From CAZDSS01 sp964508185 (GTDB taxonomy: Bacteria > Pseudomonadota > Alphaproteobacteria > Sphingomonadales > Govanellaceae), in the NCBI GenBank assembly GCA_964508185.1, contig CAZDSS010000026.1:1-29071 (forward strand): a stretch of 29,071 nucleotides of DNA, given 5' to 3'. How positions within the stretch are numbered: position 1 is the first letter of the stretch; each line of letters starts with the position of its first letter. Below, one piece after another: positions 1 to 7,885 of the stretch. A program made the translations under genes and the position numbers. The notes under the pieces were generated by a model. It did no database searches. It worked only from the letters and a program-made list of their open reading frames with translations, and was not told the origin of the DNA.

Positions 1-41
1 TCCTGCGCTGGACGCCGCCCATGGCCGAAGCGGCGGAATAA
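1..41 (+). CDS. 3' end of an unidentified protein (partial)
   Basis: Reading from base 3, the frame gives LRWTPPMAEAAE and then a TAA stop at 39-41. The tail is too short to assign a family. Support for a real gene comes from context: the frame stops about 40 bp before a strong bidirectional terminator, and the ATP synthase operon arrives at the same terminator from the other side. It could also be a chance open frame, because only 13 codons are visible. Confidence 0.35.
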   Translation, partial: LRWTPPMAEAAE

Positions 42-81
42 CCCGCCGCTTCACCGCCCTTTGGGCGTTCTCGCCACAAAC

Positions 82-117
82 AAAAAACCCCGCTTTGCCG
101 AGCAAAGCGGGGTTTTT
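82..117. terminator. Bidirectional rho-independent terminator
   Basis: A perfect 15-bp inverted repeat (83-97 and 103-117) with a 5-nt loop. The GC core CCCCGCTTTG is flanked by an A run on the left and a T run on the right, so it works as an intrinsic terminator on both strands. It lies between a plus-strand gene end (41) and the atpF stop (140) and would end both transcripts. Confidence 0.9.
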
Positions 118-139
118 GATGAAAGATGCGATCTCTCTC

Positions 140-622
140 TCAGTGCAGGCGCTGGCCGAGCTTTTCGATGGCGTCGTTCACGAGCGCTTCCTGCTCCGCG
201 CCCTTGAGATGGGCGGCGATGAGCTCGGCTGCGGCTTCCGCGGCGACGGTCGCGGCGATCTGGCGCACTTCCTTGACCGCGGCGGCTTCCGCCTGGGCGA
301 TCTTGTTGCGGGCCATGGCTTCGCGGCGGGCGATCAGCTCATTGAGGTTGCGCTCCGCTTCCTCGGTGACGAGCTTCGCTTCCCGCTCGGCGGTGGCAAT
401 GAGCTCCTCGGCCCGCTTGGCGGCTTCGCGCTGCTCCTTCTGGTGCTGGGCGAGCAGGGCCTGGGCCTCGTCGCGCAGGCTCCGGGCCTCCTCGATCTGG
501 GCGCGGATTTCCTCGGCGCGCTTGTCGAGAGCCGCAGCGGCCAGGGACGGGACCTTCTTCCAGATGATCACCAGGACGAAGAGGACGACCGAAAGGCCGA
601 CGAAAAAGGTGGCGTCAAACAT
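140..622 (-). CDS. atpF: F0F1 ATP synthase subunit b
   Basis: 160 aa. This is the peripheral-stalk subunit of the membrane F0 sector, holding the F1 head stationary against the rotor. One N-terminal membrane segment (about residues 5-21, FFVGLSVVLFVLVIIW) is followed by a long, highly charged Ala/Glu/Arg-rich coiled coil to the C-terminus, the standard b layout and length. The ATG shares one base with the TGA of the upstream b' gene (TGATG), which implies translational coupling. An AAGGGAG Shine-Dalgarno lies about 7 nt upstream. It is the last gene of the F0 operon and is followed by the terminator at 82-117. It pairs with b' as a heterodimer, as in other alphaproteobacteria and cyanobacteria. 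Confidence 0.95.
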   Translation of the reverse strand: MFDATFFVGLSVVLFVLVIIWKKVPSLAAAALDKRAEEIRAQIEEARSLRDEAQALLAQHQKEQREAAKRAEELIATAEREAKLVTEEAERNLNELIARREAMARNKIAQAEAAAVKEVRQIAATVAAEAAAELIAAHLKGAEQEALVNDAIEKLGQRLH

Positions 623-1125
623 CAGTTGGCTCCCTTCCCGGCGCCGGCGAGGCGACGCTCGACGGCGCTGCGCACCGCCTGTTCGTCAACCTGCACGCCG
701 GTGAGCTTGGCGACGATCTCGCGCGCGGCGTCGGCCGCCACGTCGCGCACTTCCGCAAGGGCCTGCTGCTTGGCGGCATTGACGCGGGCTTCCGCCGCCT
801 CGATGTCGCGGGCGAGCTGTTCGGCCACTTCGCGCTGACGGCTTTCGGCCTGGGCCTTCAGCTTCTCGCGGGTGCTGTCGGCGAGGGCCGCGGCCTTGGC
901 GCGGGCTTCGGCGAGGGCGGCGGCATTGGCTGCGGCGGCCGCATCCGCTTCGCGCTTCAGACGCTCGGCGGTCTCGAGGTCATTGGCAATTCGCGTCGCC
1001 CGTTCGTCGCGCAACCGTGCAATCCGAGGGAGGCCGGCCTTGGCCAGGATGACATAGAGCGTGATGAAGGTTACGAACAGCCAGAAAAGCTGCGGCATGA
1101 AATCCGCGGGATTAAGCTGCGGCAT
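622..1125 (-). CDS. atpF': F0F1 ATP synthase subunit b' (second b-type subunit)
   Basis: 167 aa. This is the diverged second stator subunit that forms a heterodimer with b in alphaproteobacteria and photosynthetic bacteria. The N-terminus PQLNPADFMPQLFWLFVTF is typical of b': a short pre-sequence with a PQLFW motif, a membrane helix (about residues 10-30), then a coiled coil of about 130 residues. I chose the ATG at 1125 because AGAGG sits 5 nt upstream; a GTG one codon earlier (1128) is possible. The stop overlaps the atpF start by one base. It is separated from atpE by 145 nt containing stem-loops, so its expression may be set lower than that of the c subunit. Confidence 0.94.
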   Translation of the reverse strand: MPQLNPADFMPQLFWLFVTFITLYVILAKAGLPRIARLRDERATRIANDLETAERLKREADAAAAANAAALAEARAKAAALADSTREKLKAQAESRQREVAEQLARDIEAAEARVNAAKQQALAEVRDVAADAAREIVAKLTGVQVDEQAVRSAVERRLAGAGKGAN

Positions 1126-1185
1126 CACATCCTCTCAGCGCGTGAAGGCTCAGAACGCCCGCATTCAGGAGCGGGAGGCGCCTTT

Positions 1186-1243
1186 GGGGCAACAGGCCCC
1201 GAACGGACAAAACGGACGGCCGCGGTACAAGGCACCGTGGCCG
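1186..1243 (-). promoter_or_regulatory. Stem-loops between atpE and atpF'
   Basis: Two inverted repeats lie in the transcript between atpE and atpF'. The first pairs 1217-1226 with 1234-1243 (CGGCCGCGGT / ACCGTGGCCG; 10 bp with one mismatch, 7-nt loop). The second pairs 1186-1190 with 1196-1200 (GGGGC / GCCCC; 5-nt loop). Neither is followed by a U run on the minus strand, so they are not classical terminators. By position they could protect the upstream atpE message from 3' decay or slow read-through, giving the c subunit its higher stoichiometry; that role is inference. Confidence 0.5.
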
Positions 1244-1270
1244 CCGCCTGCGGCTGGACTGATCCCGGGA

Positions 1271-1495
1271 TCAGCCGAACAGGATGACCAGCGCAACCAC
1301 CAGGCCGAAGAGGCCGGTCGCTTCGGCGAGGGCGAAGCCGAGGAGGAGGTTGGTGAACTGGCCCGGGGCAGCGGCCGGGTTGCGCAGCGCGCCGGCGAGA
1401 TAGTTGCCGAAGATGTTGCCGATGCCGAGACCGGCGCCGATGAGAGCGAAGCAGGCGAGACCCGCGCCGATCATTTTTGCAGCTTCAACGTCCAT
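1271..1495 (-). CDS. atpE: F0F1 ATP synthase subunit c
   Basis: 74 aa. This is the proteolipid that forms the proton-driven c-ring. The protein is two membrane helices joined by a polar loop with the conserved RNP (residues 38-40). The proton-carrying carboxylate is Glu58 in helix 2 (GFALAEATGLFGLVV). Helix 1 has the packed Gly pattern GAGLGIGN. Length is normal for an alphaproteobacterial c subunit. I see no sodium-binding signature (no Gln/Glu plus Ser/Thr pairing of the Na+ type), so a proton-coupled enzyme is expected. AGAGGA lies about 8 nt before the ATG. It sits 54 nt after atpB and is followed by stem-loops at 1186-1243. Confidence 0.96.
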   Translation of the reverse strand: MDVEAAKMIGAGLACFALIGAGLGIGNIFGNYLAGALRNPAAAPGQFTNLLLGFALAEATGLFGLVVALVILFG

Positions 1496-1549
1496 GGGTA
1501 GATCCTCTTGTTAACAGACAATGGCAGTGGGGTACATGTTGCCGCGGCA

Positions 1550-2284
1550 TCAATGCTCGATATGAAGCACGCCGGCAAGATAGATGCAGCTGAGCACTGC
1601 GAACACATAGGCCTGCAGCAGGGCGACGACGATCTCCAGCGCCACCAGCGCGACCATGAAGGCCAGCGGCAGGATCCCGAAGATCCCGAGCGCCGCGACG
1701 AAGCCGCCGAACACCTTCATCATGGTATGGCCCGCCAGCATGTTGGCGAAAAGACGGACCGACAGGCTGATGGGGCGGGTGAAATAGGAGATCACCTCGA
1801 TCACCACGATGAGGGGCAGCATGATGAACGGCACGCCCGACGGCACGAAGGAACGCAGGAAGCCGAGACCGTGGCGGGCGAAGCCGATGATGGTCACACC
1901 CACGAACACCACGAGCGCCAGGGCGAAGGTGACGATGATATGGCTCGTGACCGTGAAGGAGTAGGGCAGCATGCCCAGGAGGTTCGCGGTCAGGATGAAG
2001 GTGAACAGGGTGAAGACGAACGGGAAGTACTTGCGGCCGTCGCTGCCCGCCGTGCTGTTCAGCATGTCGGCGACGAACTCGTACATGGACTCGACCGCCA
2101 CCTGCCAGCGCCCGGGGACGAGCGCGGCGCGGCTCATGCCGCCGAGCACGAAGAAGCTCATCACGGCGACGGCGATGACCATGAAGAGCGACGAGTTGGT
2201 GAATGAGATGTCATAGCCGCCGAGCTCGATCGGCACGTAGCGATGGATCTCGAACTGCGCAAGCGGACTGTGATTGTCGGCCAC
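1550..2284 (-). CDS. atpB: F0F1 ATP synthase subunit a
   Basis: About 244 aa. This integral membrane stator subunit forms the proton half-channels against the c-ring. It has several strongly hydrophobic helices. The conserved helix RPISLSVRLFANMLAGH carries the essential Arg, and EIVVALLQAYVFAVLSCIY is the conserved last helix. The frame opens at a GTG at 2302, but I prefer the GTG at 2284, seven residues inside. It has an AGGGAAG Shine-Dalgarno about 5 nt upstream and gives the family-like N-terminus MADNHSPLAQFEIHRYVPIE. It lies between atpI (66 nt upstream) and atpE (54 nt downstream) in the same operon. Confidence 0.95.
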   Translation of the reverse strand: MADNHSPLAQFEIHRYVPIELGGYDISFTNSSLFMVIAVAVMSFFVLGGMSRAALVPGRWQVAVESMYEFVADMLNSTAGSDGRKYFPFVFTLFTFILTANLLGMLPYSFTVTSHIIVTFALALVVFVGVTIIGFARHGLGFLRSFVPSGVPFIMLPLIVVIEVISYFTRPISLSVRLFANMLAGHTMMKVFGGFVAALGIFGILPLAFMVALVALEIVVALLQAYVFAVLSCIYLAGVLHIEH

Positions 2285-2350
2285 TTGTCTTCCCTTTTCC
2301 ACAATTGCGCCGGTCTATGGAACCATGGACCGGCGGCAACATCGTCACTC

Positions 2351-2734
2351 TCAATTCCCGTCCTGGGACGGACCCTTCGGCGCGCTTCCGTCCTCGGCCT
2401 CGCGTTCGGCCTCGGCCTTGTCCCGCGCCGCATTCATCTCGCGAGCCGCACGAAAGACATTCATGATGCCTGCCGCCGCGCCCAGCGCGAAAAACACAAC
2501 CAGCAACCAGGGGGATGTTCCGAGCCAGCGGTCCAGCAACCAGCCTATTCCACCGCCGACAATCAGCCCAGACACAAGTTCGGCCACCATCCGGACGGCA
2601 ATTCCGAAGGCGGTCGTCTCGTACAGAAGCCGCTTGCCCTTCGGCTTCCCCCCGCGCCGAGCCGCCCTAAGCCGCGCTTCGAAACTCTCGTGCGTCTTGC
2701 CGGCTGGGGTATGGTCATCGCCCTTGGGCGTCAT
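2351..2734 (-). CDS. atpI: AtpI/AtpZ-family ATP synthase accessory protein
   Basis: 127 aa from the ATG at 2734; a TTG two codons earlier (2740) is an alternative. This small membrane protein, encoded first in F0 operons, is linked to c-ring assembly and, in some bacteria, Mg2+ transport. Two hydrophobic segments are visible (about residues 43-66, AFGIAVRMVAELVSGLIVGGGIGWLL, named here by its ends; and about 72-92, SPWLLVVFFALGAAAGI), with charged tails. The motif GIGWLLDRWLGTSPW is typical of the AtpZ/AtpI family. It is the first gene behind the promoter at 2814-2842. It is dispensable for ATP synthesis in several bacteria, so the exact role here is uncertain. Confidence 0.85.
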   Translation of the reverse strand: MTPKGDDHTPAGKTHESFEARLRAARRGGKPKGKRLLYETTAFGIAVRMVAELVSGLIVGGGIGWLLDRWLGTSPWLLVVFFALGAAAGIMNVFRAAREMNAARDKAEAEREAEDGSAPKGPSQDGN

Positions 2735-2778
2735 CGGCAACCCCGCATTCCGTCACGCTCAATCGCCTGGAAGTGCCG

Positions 2779-2805
2779 CTTTTTCAGGCTCTGGCGCTGA
2801 AAAAG
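2779..2805 (-). repeat. 9-bp inverted repeat at the predicted start of the atp transcript
   Basis: Perfect inverted repeat CTTTTTCAG (2779-2787) and CTGAAAAAG (2797-2805) with a 9-nt loop. The promoter at 2814-2842 predicts a transcript start near 2807, so the RNA would open with this stem within 2-3 nt of its 5' end. It could protect the mRNA 5' end or act as an operator overlapping +1. Confidence 0.55.
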
Positions 2806-2813
2806 TCGTGTGC

Positions 2814-2842
2814 ACCATAGTGGCAGACCCCATACCTGTCAA
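2814..2842 (-). promoter_or_regulatory. Sigma-70-type promoter of the atpIBEF'F operon
   Basis: On the minus strand, TTGACA (2837-2842) is followed by a 17-nt spacer and TATGGT (2814-2819): a consensus -35, ideal spacing and a fair -10. It faces atpI, about 80 nt before the start codon, in the gap after the smc stop. A strong promoter suits an ATP synthase operon. Confidence 0.7.
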
Positions 2843-2914
2843 GATTGGAAAGGGCCGCCCCAACAGATTCTGCCACGTCGTCTAACCGCTTGATACAGAA
2901 GGAAATTTTGTGGA

Positions 2915-5900
2915 TTAGCCGACGGCACGAAGCTGCTCCGCCCGCTCGAGGTCCACGGACACCAGCTGGCTGACGCCGCGCTCGGCCATGGTGACCCCGA
3001 AAAGCCGGTTCATGCGCGACATGGTGACGGCGTTGTGGGTGACGACCAGGAAGCGGGTCGCGGTGCGCTGGACCATCTCGTCCAGCATGTTGCAGAAGCG
3101 CTCCACGTTGGCGTCGTCCAGGGGCGCGTCCACCTCGTCGAGGACGCAGATGGGCGCCGGATTGGTGACGAAGACCGCGAAGATGAGGGAGAGCGCGGTC
3201 AGCGCCTGCTCGCCACCGGAAAGGAGCGACAGGGACTGCAGCTTCTTCCCCGGGGGGCTCGCCATGATCTCCAGCCCCGCTTCCAGCGGATCCTCCGCTT
3301 CCGTAAGTGTCAAGTGGGCCTCGCCGCCGCCGAAGAGCGTCCGGAACAGGGTCGAGAAGTGGGTATTGACCTCGGTGAAGGCGGCGAGCAACCGCTCCCG
3401 GCCCTCGCGGTTGAGGCTGTGGATCGCCTGACGCAGGCGGGCGATCGCTTCCTCAAGGTCGGTCCGCTCCTTGAACAGGTTGTCGAACTGGGCTTCGTAT
3501 TCCTGCAGCTCCACGTCGGCGCGGAGGTTCACGGCGCCGAGGCGGTCGCGCTCGCGCTTGAGGTCGTGGAGATCGCCTTCCACCTCCTCGATGGTGGGCA
3601 GGTCCGCGGGCAGGTCCATCTTCTCCGGCACGTCCGCCGGGTTGCATTCGAACTCTTCCGCGATGCGCTGGGCGGCGGCGCGGCGGCGTTCCATGATCTG
3701 TTCGAGATTGGCCTCGGCCCGGGCGCGCAGCTCGCGCGCCTCCATGAGCGCCGCATTGATCCGCCGCGCCTCCTGATTGGCCTCGGCCACCGCCGCTTCC
3801 TGGGCGGCGAGGGCGTCGGCCGCCTCGCGCCGGGCTTCCTCGGCGATGGCGATCTCCTGATTGAGGCGTTCCCGGTCCTCGGCGAGCTCCGCCGGCCGTT
3901 CGGCAAGGACGGCAAGCTCCTCGGTCACCTGCGCCCGGCGTTCGGCCAGCGCCCGGTCCTGCCGCTCCGCATTGCCGAGGCGGTTGGTCCAGGCGGCCAG
4001 CTCCTGAAGGATGTGCTGCAGCCGCTCCCGGCGGTGGCGGGCCTGGGCGGCGATGGTGTCATGCTCCGCTCGCGCCGCGGCGAGACGCAGGCGGAGCGTC
4101 TCGACCTCGGCCTTCGCCGCCTCGATCTCCGCCTCGAGATCGTCGGCGGGGGCGAGCATGGCAAGGGACTCCGCCGCCTCGTCCCGCTCGGCGGTCACTT
4201 CCTCGATGTCGCGGTCGAGGCGGGCGATCGCTTCCTGCAGGGCGGCGCGCTGGGCATGGGCCTGGGCCGCCCGGCGTTCGAGCTCCGCAAGCTTCTTGCG
4301 CGCGGCGTTGAGGTCGGATTCGGCGTTGCGGTGGGCCTGCTGGGTCTCGCGCTCGCGACTGGCGGCATCCCGCGCCCGCGCCGCCGCCTGCTCAAGCTCG
4401 TAGGCGGCGGAATCGACCGCCTCCTGCGCCGATTCCGCAAGGGCGTCCAGCTCGTCCAGCCGGTTGCGCTGGGCCAGCCGCACGGCGGCCGCCGTCGGCG
4501 CGTCGGCGGACGCCACAAGCCCGTCCCAGCGCCACAGGTCGCCCTCACGGCTCACCAGCCGCTGGCCGGGACGGAGGGCGGACTGGAGCTCGGCAGCCGT
4601 GGCCGCATCCACCACCCCCACCTGTGACAGGCGGCGGGCGAGGGCGGGCGGCGCATCGACATATTGCGCCAGGGGTTCCGCGCCGGCGGGAAGGGCGGGC
4701 GCATCGCCGAGGGGCGGCAGGTCGCGCCAGTGGAGCGGCGCCTCCTCGTCGAGCGGCGCATCGAGATCGTCGCCGAGGGCCGCGCCCAAGGCGGCCTCGA
4801 ATCCTGCGCGCACCTTCATGAGGTCGGCGACGGGGGTCGCGCCCTCGGTCTTGGCGCTCGCCAGCATGCGGCGAAGCGCATCGCGCTCGGATTCGATGCG
4901 CGTGAGCTCGGTGCGCCGGGCTTCCAGAATCTCGCGCTTGCGCCGTTCGTCCTCGCGCGCCGCCTCGGTCGCTTCCCGCGCCTCGTCGGCGGCGCCGGCG
5001 AGCGATTCGACCCGCGCCTCGATGGCGAAGATCGCTTCCTGCTCCTGTTCGAGGGCGGCGACGTCGGGGCTCGCCGCCACGTCGCGGATGCGCGCCTCCA
5101 TCCCCTCGCGGTCTCGGCGCAGGCGAAGGAGGCGGGCTTCGGCGGCGTTCACCGCCTGCTGCAGGCGATTCTGTTCGGCGGCCAGGGCGGCGCGCTTCTG
5201 GCGCAGCTGGTCGAGAGCCGCTTCCCGGGCGCTCGCCGCGCGGCTTGCGGCCTCGACCGCGGCGGCGGCCGCCGCCTGGGCGTCGGCCTCGCCCTCGCTT
5301 GCGGCCTCAAGCTCGAAGCGTTCGGCCTCCAGCCGCTCGGTGGCGTTGCGGGCGTCCTCCACCAGGGACGCCTCACGCTTGATGTCGGCCTCGATCTGGG
5401 ACAGCTGCTGGGTGAGGCGCATGGTGGCTTCGGCCACGTTGCGCTCTTCCCGCACCAGCCCGTCGCGGGCGACCGCAAGGCGGTGGAGGGCGGCGGCCCG
5501 CTCCGCCTCGGCCTGACGCAGGCGGGGGAGTTCGGCCGCGAGCTGCGACTGGCGGGCGGAGATGCGGGCCTCGTCCCCGGCGATCTCGGCAAGCTTCAGC
5601 TCGATCTCGCGTAAGGATCGCTCGGTCTCCATGAGCTTCTCGGCCGCGAGCCGCCATTCCAGATAATAAAGCATGGCCTCATGGCGGCGGATCGCCTGGC
5701 TGAGCTCGCGGTAGCGCGCCGCCTGCCTGGCCTGGCGGCGCAGGCTCTGGACCTGGGTCTCGATCTGGCCCATGACGTCATTGAGCCGCAGGAGATTGGC
5801 CTCCGACGCCTTGAGGCGGCGTTCCGCCTCGTCGCGGCGGCTCTGCAGGCCGCTGATCCCGGCGGCCTCTTCAAGAAGCGCGCGGCGGTCGCGGGGCTTG

Positions 5901-6364
5901 GCGTTGATGAGGGCACCGACGCGGCCCTGGCTAACAAGCGCTGGCGAATGGGCGCCCGTCGCCATGTCGGCGAACAGCAGATGGACGTCGCGGGCGCGCA
6001 CGTCCCGCCCGTTGATGCGATAGGCGGAGCCGCTCTGCCGCTCGATGCGGCGGGTGACCTCGAGGAAGATCTCGTCATTGAAGGCCGCGGGGGCACGGCG
6101 CTCCGTATTGTCGATATAGAGGGTGACCTCGGCCAGGTTGCGCGCCGGGCGGTTGGTGGTCCCGGCGAAGATCACGTCCTCCATCCCCGTGCCGCGCATG
6201 CTCTTGGCCGAGTTTTCGCCCATGACCCAGCGCAGGGCTTCGAGGAGGTTGGACTTGCCGCAGCCGTTGGGCCCCACGACTCCCGTCAGACCCGGCTCGA
6301 TCAGGAGCTCGGTCGGGTCGACGAAGGACTTGAAGCCCGAAAGGCGCAGCCGCGTGAAATGCAA
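2915..6364 (-). CDS. smc: Chromosome segregation ATPase SMC
   Basis: 1149 aa, a normal length. SMC dimers, with ScpA and ScpB, load onto DNA and extrude loops to organise and separate chromosomes. The N-terminal head has Walker A GPNGCGKSN (about residues 31-39). The C-terminal head has the signature LSGGEQ (about 1048-1053) and Walker B CVLDEVDAPLDD (about 1073-1084), followed by the VVTHN switch region. Between them lie two long Ala/Glu/Arg-rich coiled coils around a short hinge (about residues 510-625). The start is a TTG at 6364 with a strong AGGAGGG Shine-Dalgarno upstream; it gives the family-typical beginning MHFTRLRLSGFKSF. It is followed by the divergence-free gap holding the atp promoter and preceded by a thiol protein 43 nt upstream. 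Confidence 0.97.
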   Translation of the reverse strand: MHFTRLRLSGFKSFVDPTELLIEPGLTGVVGPNGCGKSNLLEALRWVMGENSAKSMRGTGMEDVIFAGTTNRPARNLAEVTLYIDNTERRAPAAFNDEIFLEVTRRIERQSGSAYRINGRDVRARDVHLLFADMATGAHSPALVSQGRVGALINAKPRDRRALLEEAAGISGLQSRRDEAERRLKASEANLLRLNDVMGQIETQVQSLRRQARQAARYRELSQAIRRHEAMLYYLEWRLAAEKLMETERSLREIELKLAEIAGDEARISARQSQLAAELPRLRQAEAERAAALHRLAVARDGLVREERNVAEATMRLTQQLSQIEADIKREASLVEDARNATERLEAERFELEAASEGEADAQAAAAAAVEAASRAASAREAALDQLRQKRAALAAEQNRLQQAVNAAEARLLRLRRDREGMEARIRDVAASPDVAALEQEQEAIFAIEARVESLAGAADEAREATEAAREDERRKREILEARRTELTRIESERDALRRMLASAKTEGATPVADLMKVRAGFEAALGAALGDDLDAPLDEEAPLHWRDLPPLGDAPALPAGAEPLAQYVDAPPALARRLSQVGVVDAATAAELQSALRPGQRLVSREGDLWRWDGLVASADAPTAAAVRLAQRNRLDELDALAESAQEAVDSAAYELEQAAARARDAASRERETQQAHRNAESDLNAARKKLAELERRAAQAHAQRAALQEAIARLDRDIEEVTAERDEAAESLAMLAPADDLEAEIEAAKAEVETLRLRLAAARAEHDTIAAQARHRRERLQHILQELAAWTNRLGNAERQDRALAERRAQVTEELAVLAERPAELAEDRERLNQEIAIAEEARREAADALAAQEAAVAEANQEARRINAALMEARELRARAEANLEQIMERRRAAAQRIAEEFECNPADVPEKMDLPADLPTIEEVEGDLHDLKRERDRLGAVNLRADVELQEYEAQFDNLFKERTDLEEAIARLRQAIHSLNREGRERLLAAFTEVNTHFSTLFRTLFGGGEAHLTLTEAEDPLEAGLEIMASPPGKKLQSLSLLSGGEQALTALSLIFAVFVTNPAPICVLDEVDAPLDDANVERFCNMLDEMVQRTATRFLVVTHNAVTMSRMNRLFGVTMAERGVSQLVSVDLERAEQLRAVG

Positions 6365-6382
6365 CTGAGGTTCCCTCCTGCC
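6362..6382 (-). promoter_or_regulatory. Ribosome binding site and TTG start of smc
   Basis: The minus strand reads AGGAGGG, then a short spacer, then TTG CAT TTC. No ATG or GTG lies at the position where SMC homology begins, so the TTG is the start. The near-perfect Shine-Dalgarno probably compensates for the weak start codon. Confidence 0.75.
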
Positions 6383-6407
6383 GCGGAATCCCTGAACGCC
6401 CTACATG

Positions 6408-7187
6408 TCAGCGCGCGGCGCGCAGGGCCTTGTCGAAATCCGCGAAGTTATGGTCGCCGTCATAGACCTTGCCGTTGATGATGATGGTCGGCGTGCCCGT
6501 GATCTCGTACTGGCGCTGGCCTTCGCCGCGCACCTTGAGCAGGTCGTCGCGCAGCTTGTCGCTCTCAAGGCACTCCCGCACCTGGGTGGCGGTGATTCCG
6601 GCGGGGCGCACGAACTCATCCAGCTTCGCCGCAACGGCGAGGTCGGACAGCCTGGCGTCCGCCGGCGGCTGGCCCAGATCCTGCCACGGCTTGATCCAGC
6701 TGGCCTGACGGCGGAAGAACAGGTCCACAAGGGCGTGATAGCGCTTGTCGTCGGTGGTGCCGCAGCGGGCGACCATGGAGGCCGCGAGATCCGGCCCGTT
6801 CAGCACGAAATGGCGCAGGATGAACTTGGCCTTGCCGGTCTCCACATACTGCTTCTTGAATTCCGGGAAGACGTTCGCGTGGAACGCCGCGCAGTGCGAA
6901 CAGGTGAGCGACGCATATTCGATGACCGTGATCGGCGCGTTCTCGTCGCCAAGGACGATGTCGGCCGTACCGTCGAAGCGGTCGCGGGTCGCAGGCTTCG
7001 CCGCGCTCTTCGCCGCCCCGTCGGCAGCGGCGACCTTCTGCTCCGCAGGCTTCGCGGGGCTTGCCTGCTCCTGCGGCTTGTCGCCCATGGCCGCAGCCGG
7101 GACAGCGCCCATGATCGCACCCGCAACAAGAATGCCGAAAAGCCCGCCGAGGGCGCCGGAGATTCGCGCGACTTTGTGTGTCTTCAT
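6408..7187 (-). CDS. DsbA-like periplasmic thiol:disulfide protein
   Basis: 259 aa from the ATG at 7187. The longer open frame upstream has no fitting start, and this start gives a clean export signal. Residues 1-33 form a signal peptide or anchor (basic start, hydrophobic core, AVPAAA). A low-complexity Ala/Lys/Pro linker to about 68 precedes a thioredoxin-fold domain of the DsbA / Thioredoxin_4 group. The redox motif is C96-S-H-C99 in YASLTCSHCAAFH, and the cis-Pro loop is GTPTIIING near the C-terminus. Such proteins oxidise or isomerise disulfides in envelope proteins. It lies between dciA and smc, an arrangement seen in many alphaproteobacteria but without an obvious functional reason. 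No DsbB-like partner is present in the window, so the electron acceptor is unknown. Confidence 0.9.
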   Translation of the reverse strand: MKTHKVARISGALGGLFGILVAGAIMGAVPAAAMGDKPQEQASPAKPAEQKVAAADGAAKSAAKPATRDRFDGTADIVLGDENAPITVIEYASLTCSHCAAFHANVFPEFKKQYVETGKAKFILRHFVLNGPDLAASMVARCGTTDDKRYHALVDLFFRRQASWIKPWQDLGQPPADARLSDLAVAAKLDEFVRPAGITATQVRECLESDKLRDDLLKVRGEGQRQYEITGTPTIIINGKVYDGDHNFADFDKALRAAR

Positions 7188-7214
7188 CGTCTGCCTACTA
7201 TATATGGTGGCCTG

Positions 7215-7244
7215 AGTATAGACAAAGCAGTCTGCCCGCCTCAA
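7215..7244 (-). promoter_or_regulatory. Candidate promoter of the DsbA-like gene
   Basis: On the minus strand, TTGAGG (7239-7244), an 18-nt spacer and TATACT (7215-7220), ending about 27 nt before the ATG at 7187. The match is fair. It would give the thiol protein, and perhaps smc, its own promoter downstream of dciA. Confidence 0.45.
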
Positions 7245-7272
7245 TAGGCGAAAAGGTGGCGGCGGGGAAAAT

Positions 7273-7806
7273 TCACCGTCGCGCGCTCTTGCGCTCGCTG
7301 CCGATGACCTTTTCCCCAAGGGATTGAAGGGCCTGCCGCAGATCGGGGTCGCGAAGCTCGGCGACCAGAGCGCCCGCTTCCGCCCGGGCCTTGGGATCGG
7401 CAGGCGGCGTCCTGCGGCGACGGCGCGGGGGAATCGGCAGGGGCGCCTGGCGGATCGTGATGCGCGAGACGGCGGGAAAGCCGAAATAGCCGTTGATTCG
7501 GGCGAGCACCTGCGGCTCCAGATGCTGCAGCGTCAGCGCGAAGCTTCCTGACGACAATATATGAAGCGTGCCGCTGTCCTGGCCCTTGGGGAAGGTGAGC
7601 TTGTCGGGCAGGCAGTGCTCGGCGAGGTCCGGCCCCACGATCTCGCGCCAGCGGGTGACGATCTCCGCCTGGGCGAAACCCTGGGCGGCGCACAGGTCCC
7701 GCGTCACGGGCGCGAGGGATTCCGCAAGGCTCTGGGTCTTCCATGAGCGCTTGGGCTTCCGGTCCTCGGGATTGTGCTGGCCTTCCCCGGCCTTGGCGCT
7801 TGTCAT
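7273..7806 (-). CDS. DUF721 / DciA-family protein
   Basis: 177 aa. DUF721 includes DciA, the widespread replicative-helicase loader or operator that works with DnaB in bacteria lacking DnaC. The conserved core is at about residues 28-125. It begins with a helical stretch and VTRWREIVGPDLAEHCLPDKLTF, which I recognise as the DUF721 W-x2-IVG motif. A predicted beta/alpha region follows (LHILSSGSFALTLQHLEPQVL). The C-terminal third is basic and probably disordered (PPRRRRRTPP), as is common in DciA of this class. It is transcribed divergently from mutY across 79 bp. No strong Shine-Dalgarno is seen. The helicase-loading role is inferred from the family. Confidence 0.82.
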   Translation of the reverse strand: MTSAKAGEGQHNPEDRKPKRSWKTQSLAESLAPVTRDLCAAQGFAQAEIVTRWREIVGPDLAEHCLPDKLTFPKGQDSGTLHILSSGSFALTLQHLEPQVLARINGYFGFPAVSRITIRQAPLPIPPRRRRRTPPADPKARAEAGALVAELRDPDLRQALQSLGEKVIGSERKSARR

Positions 7807-7885
7807 CGCGGCGGCGTTCCGTTACCTCGGATCAGTGACGGTGAGACTGCAAGGGCCCATGCTACGCTTTTCCACGGAGGCTGCA

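Noticed and set aside
3035..4627. 530-codon plus-strand frame within smc
   Set aside because: Antisense to the SMC coiled coil; composition is typical of the complement of Ala/Glu/Arg codons.
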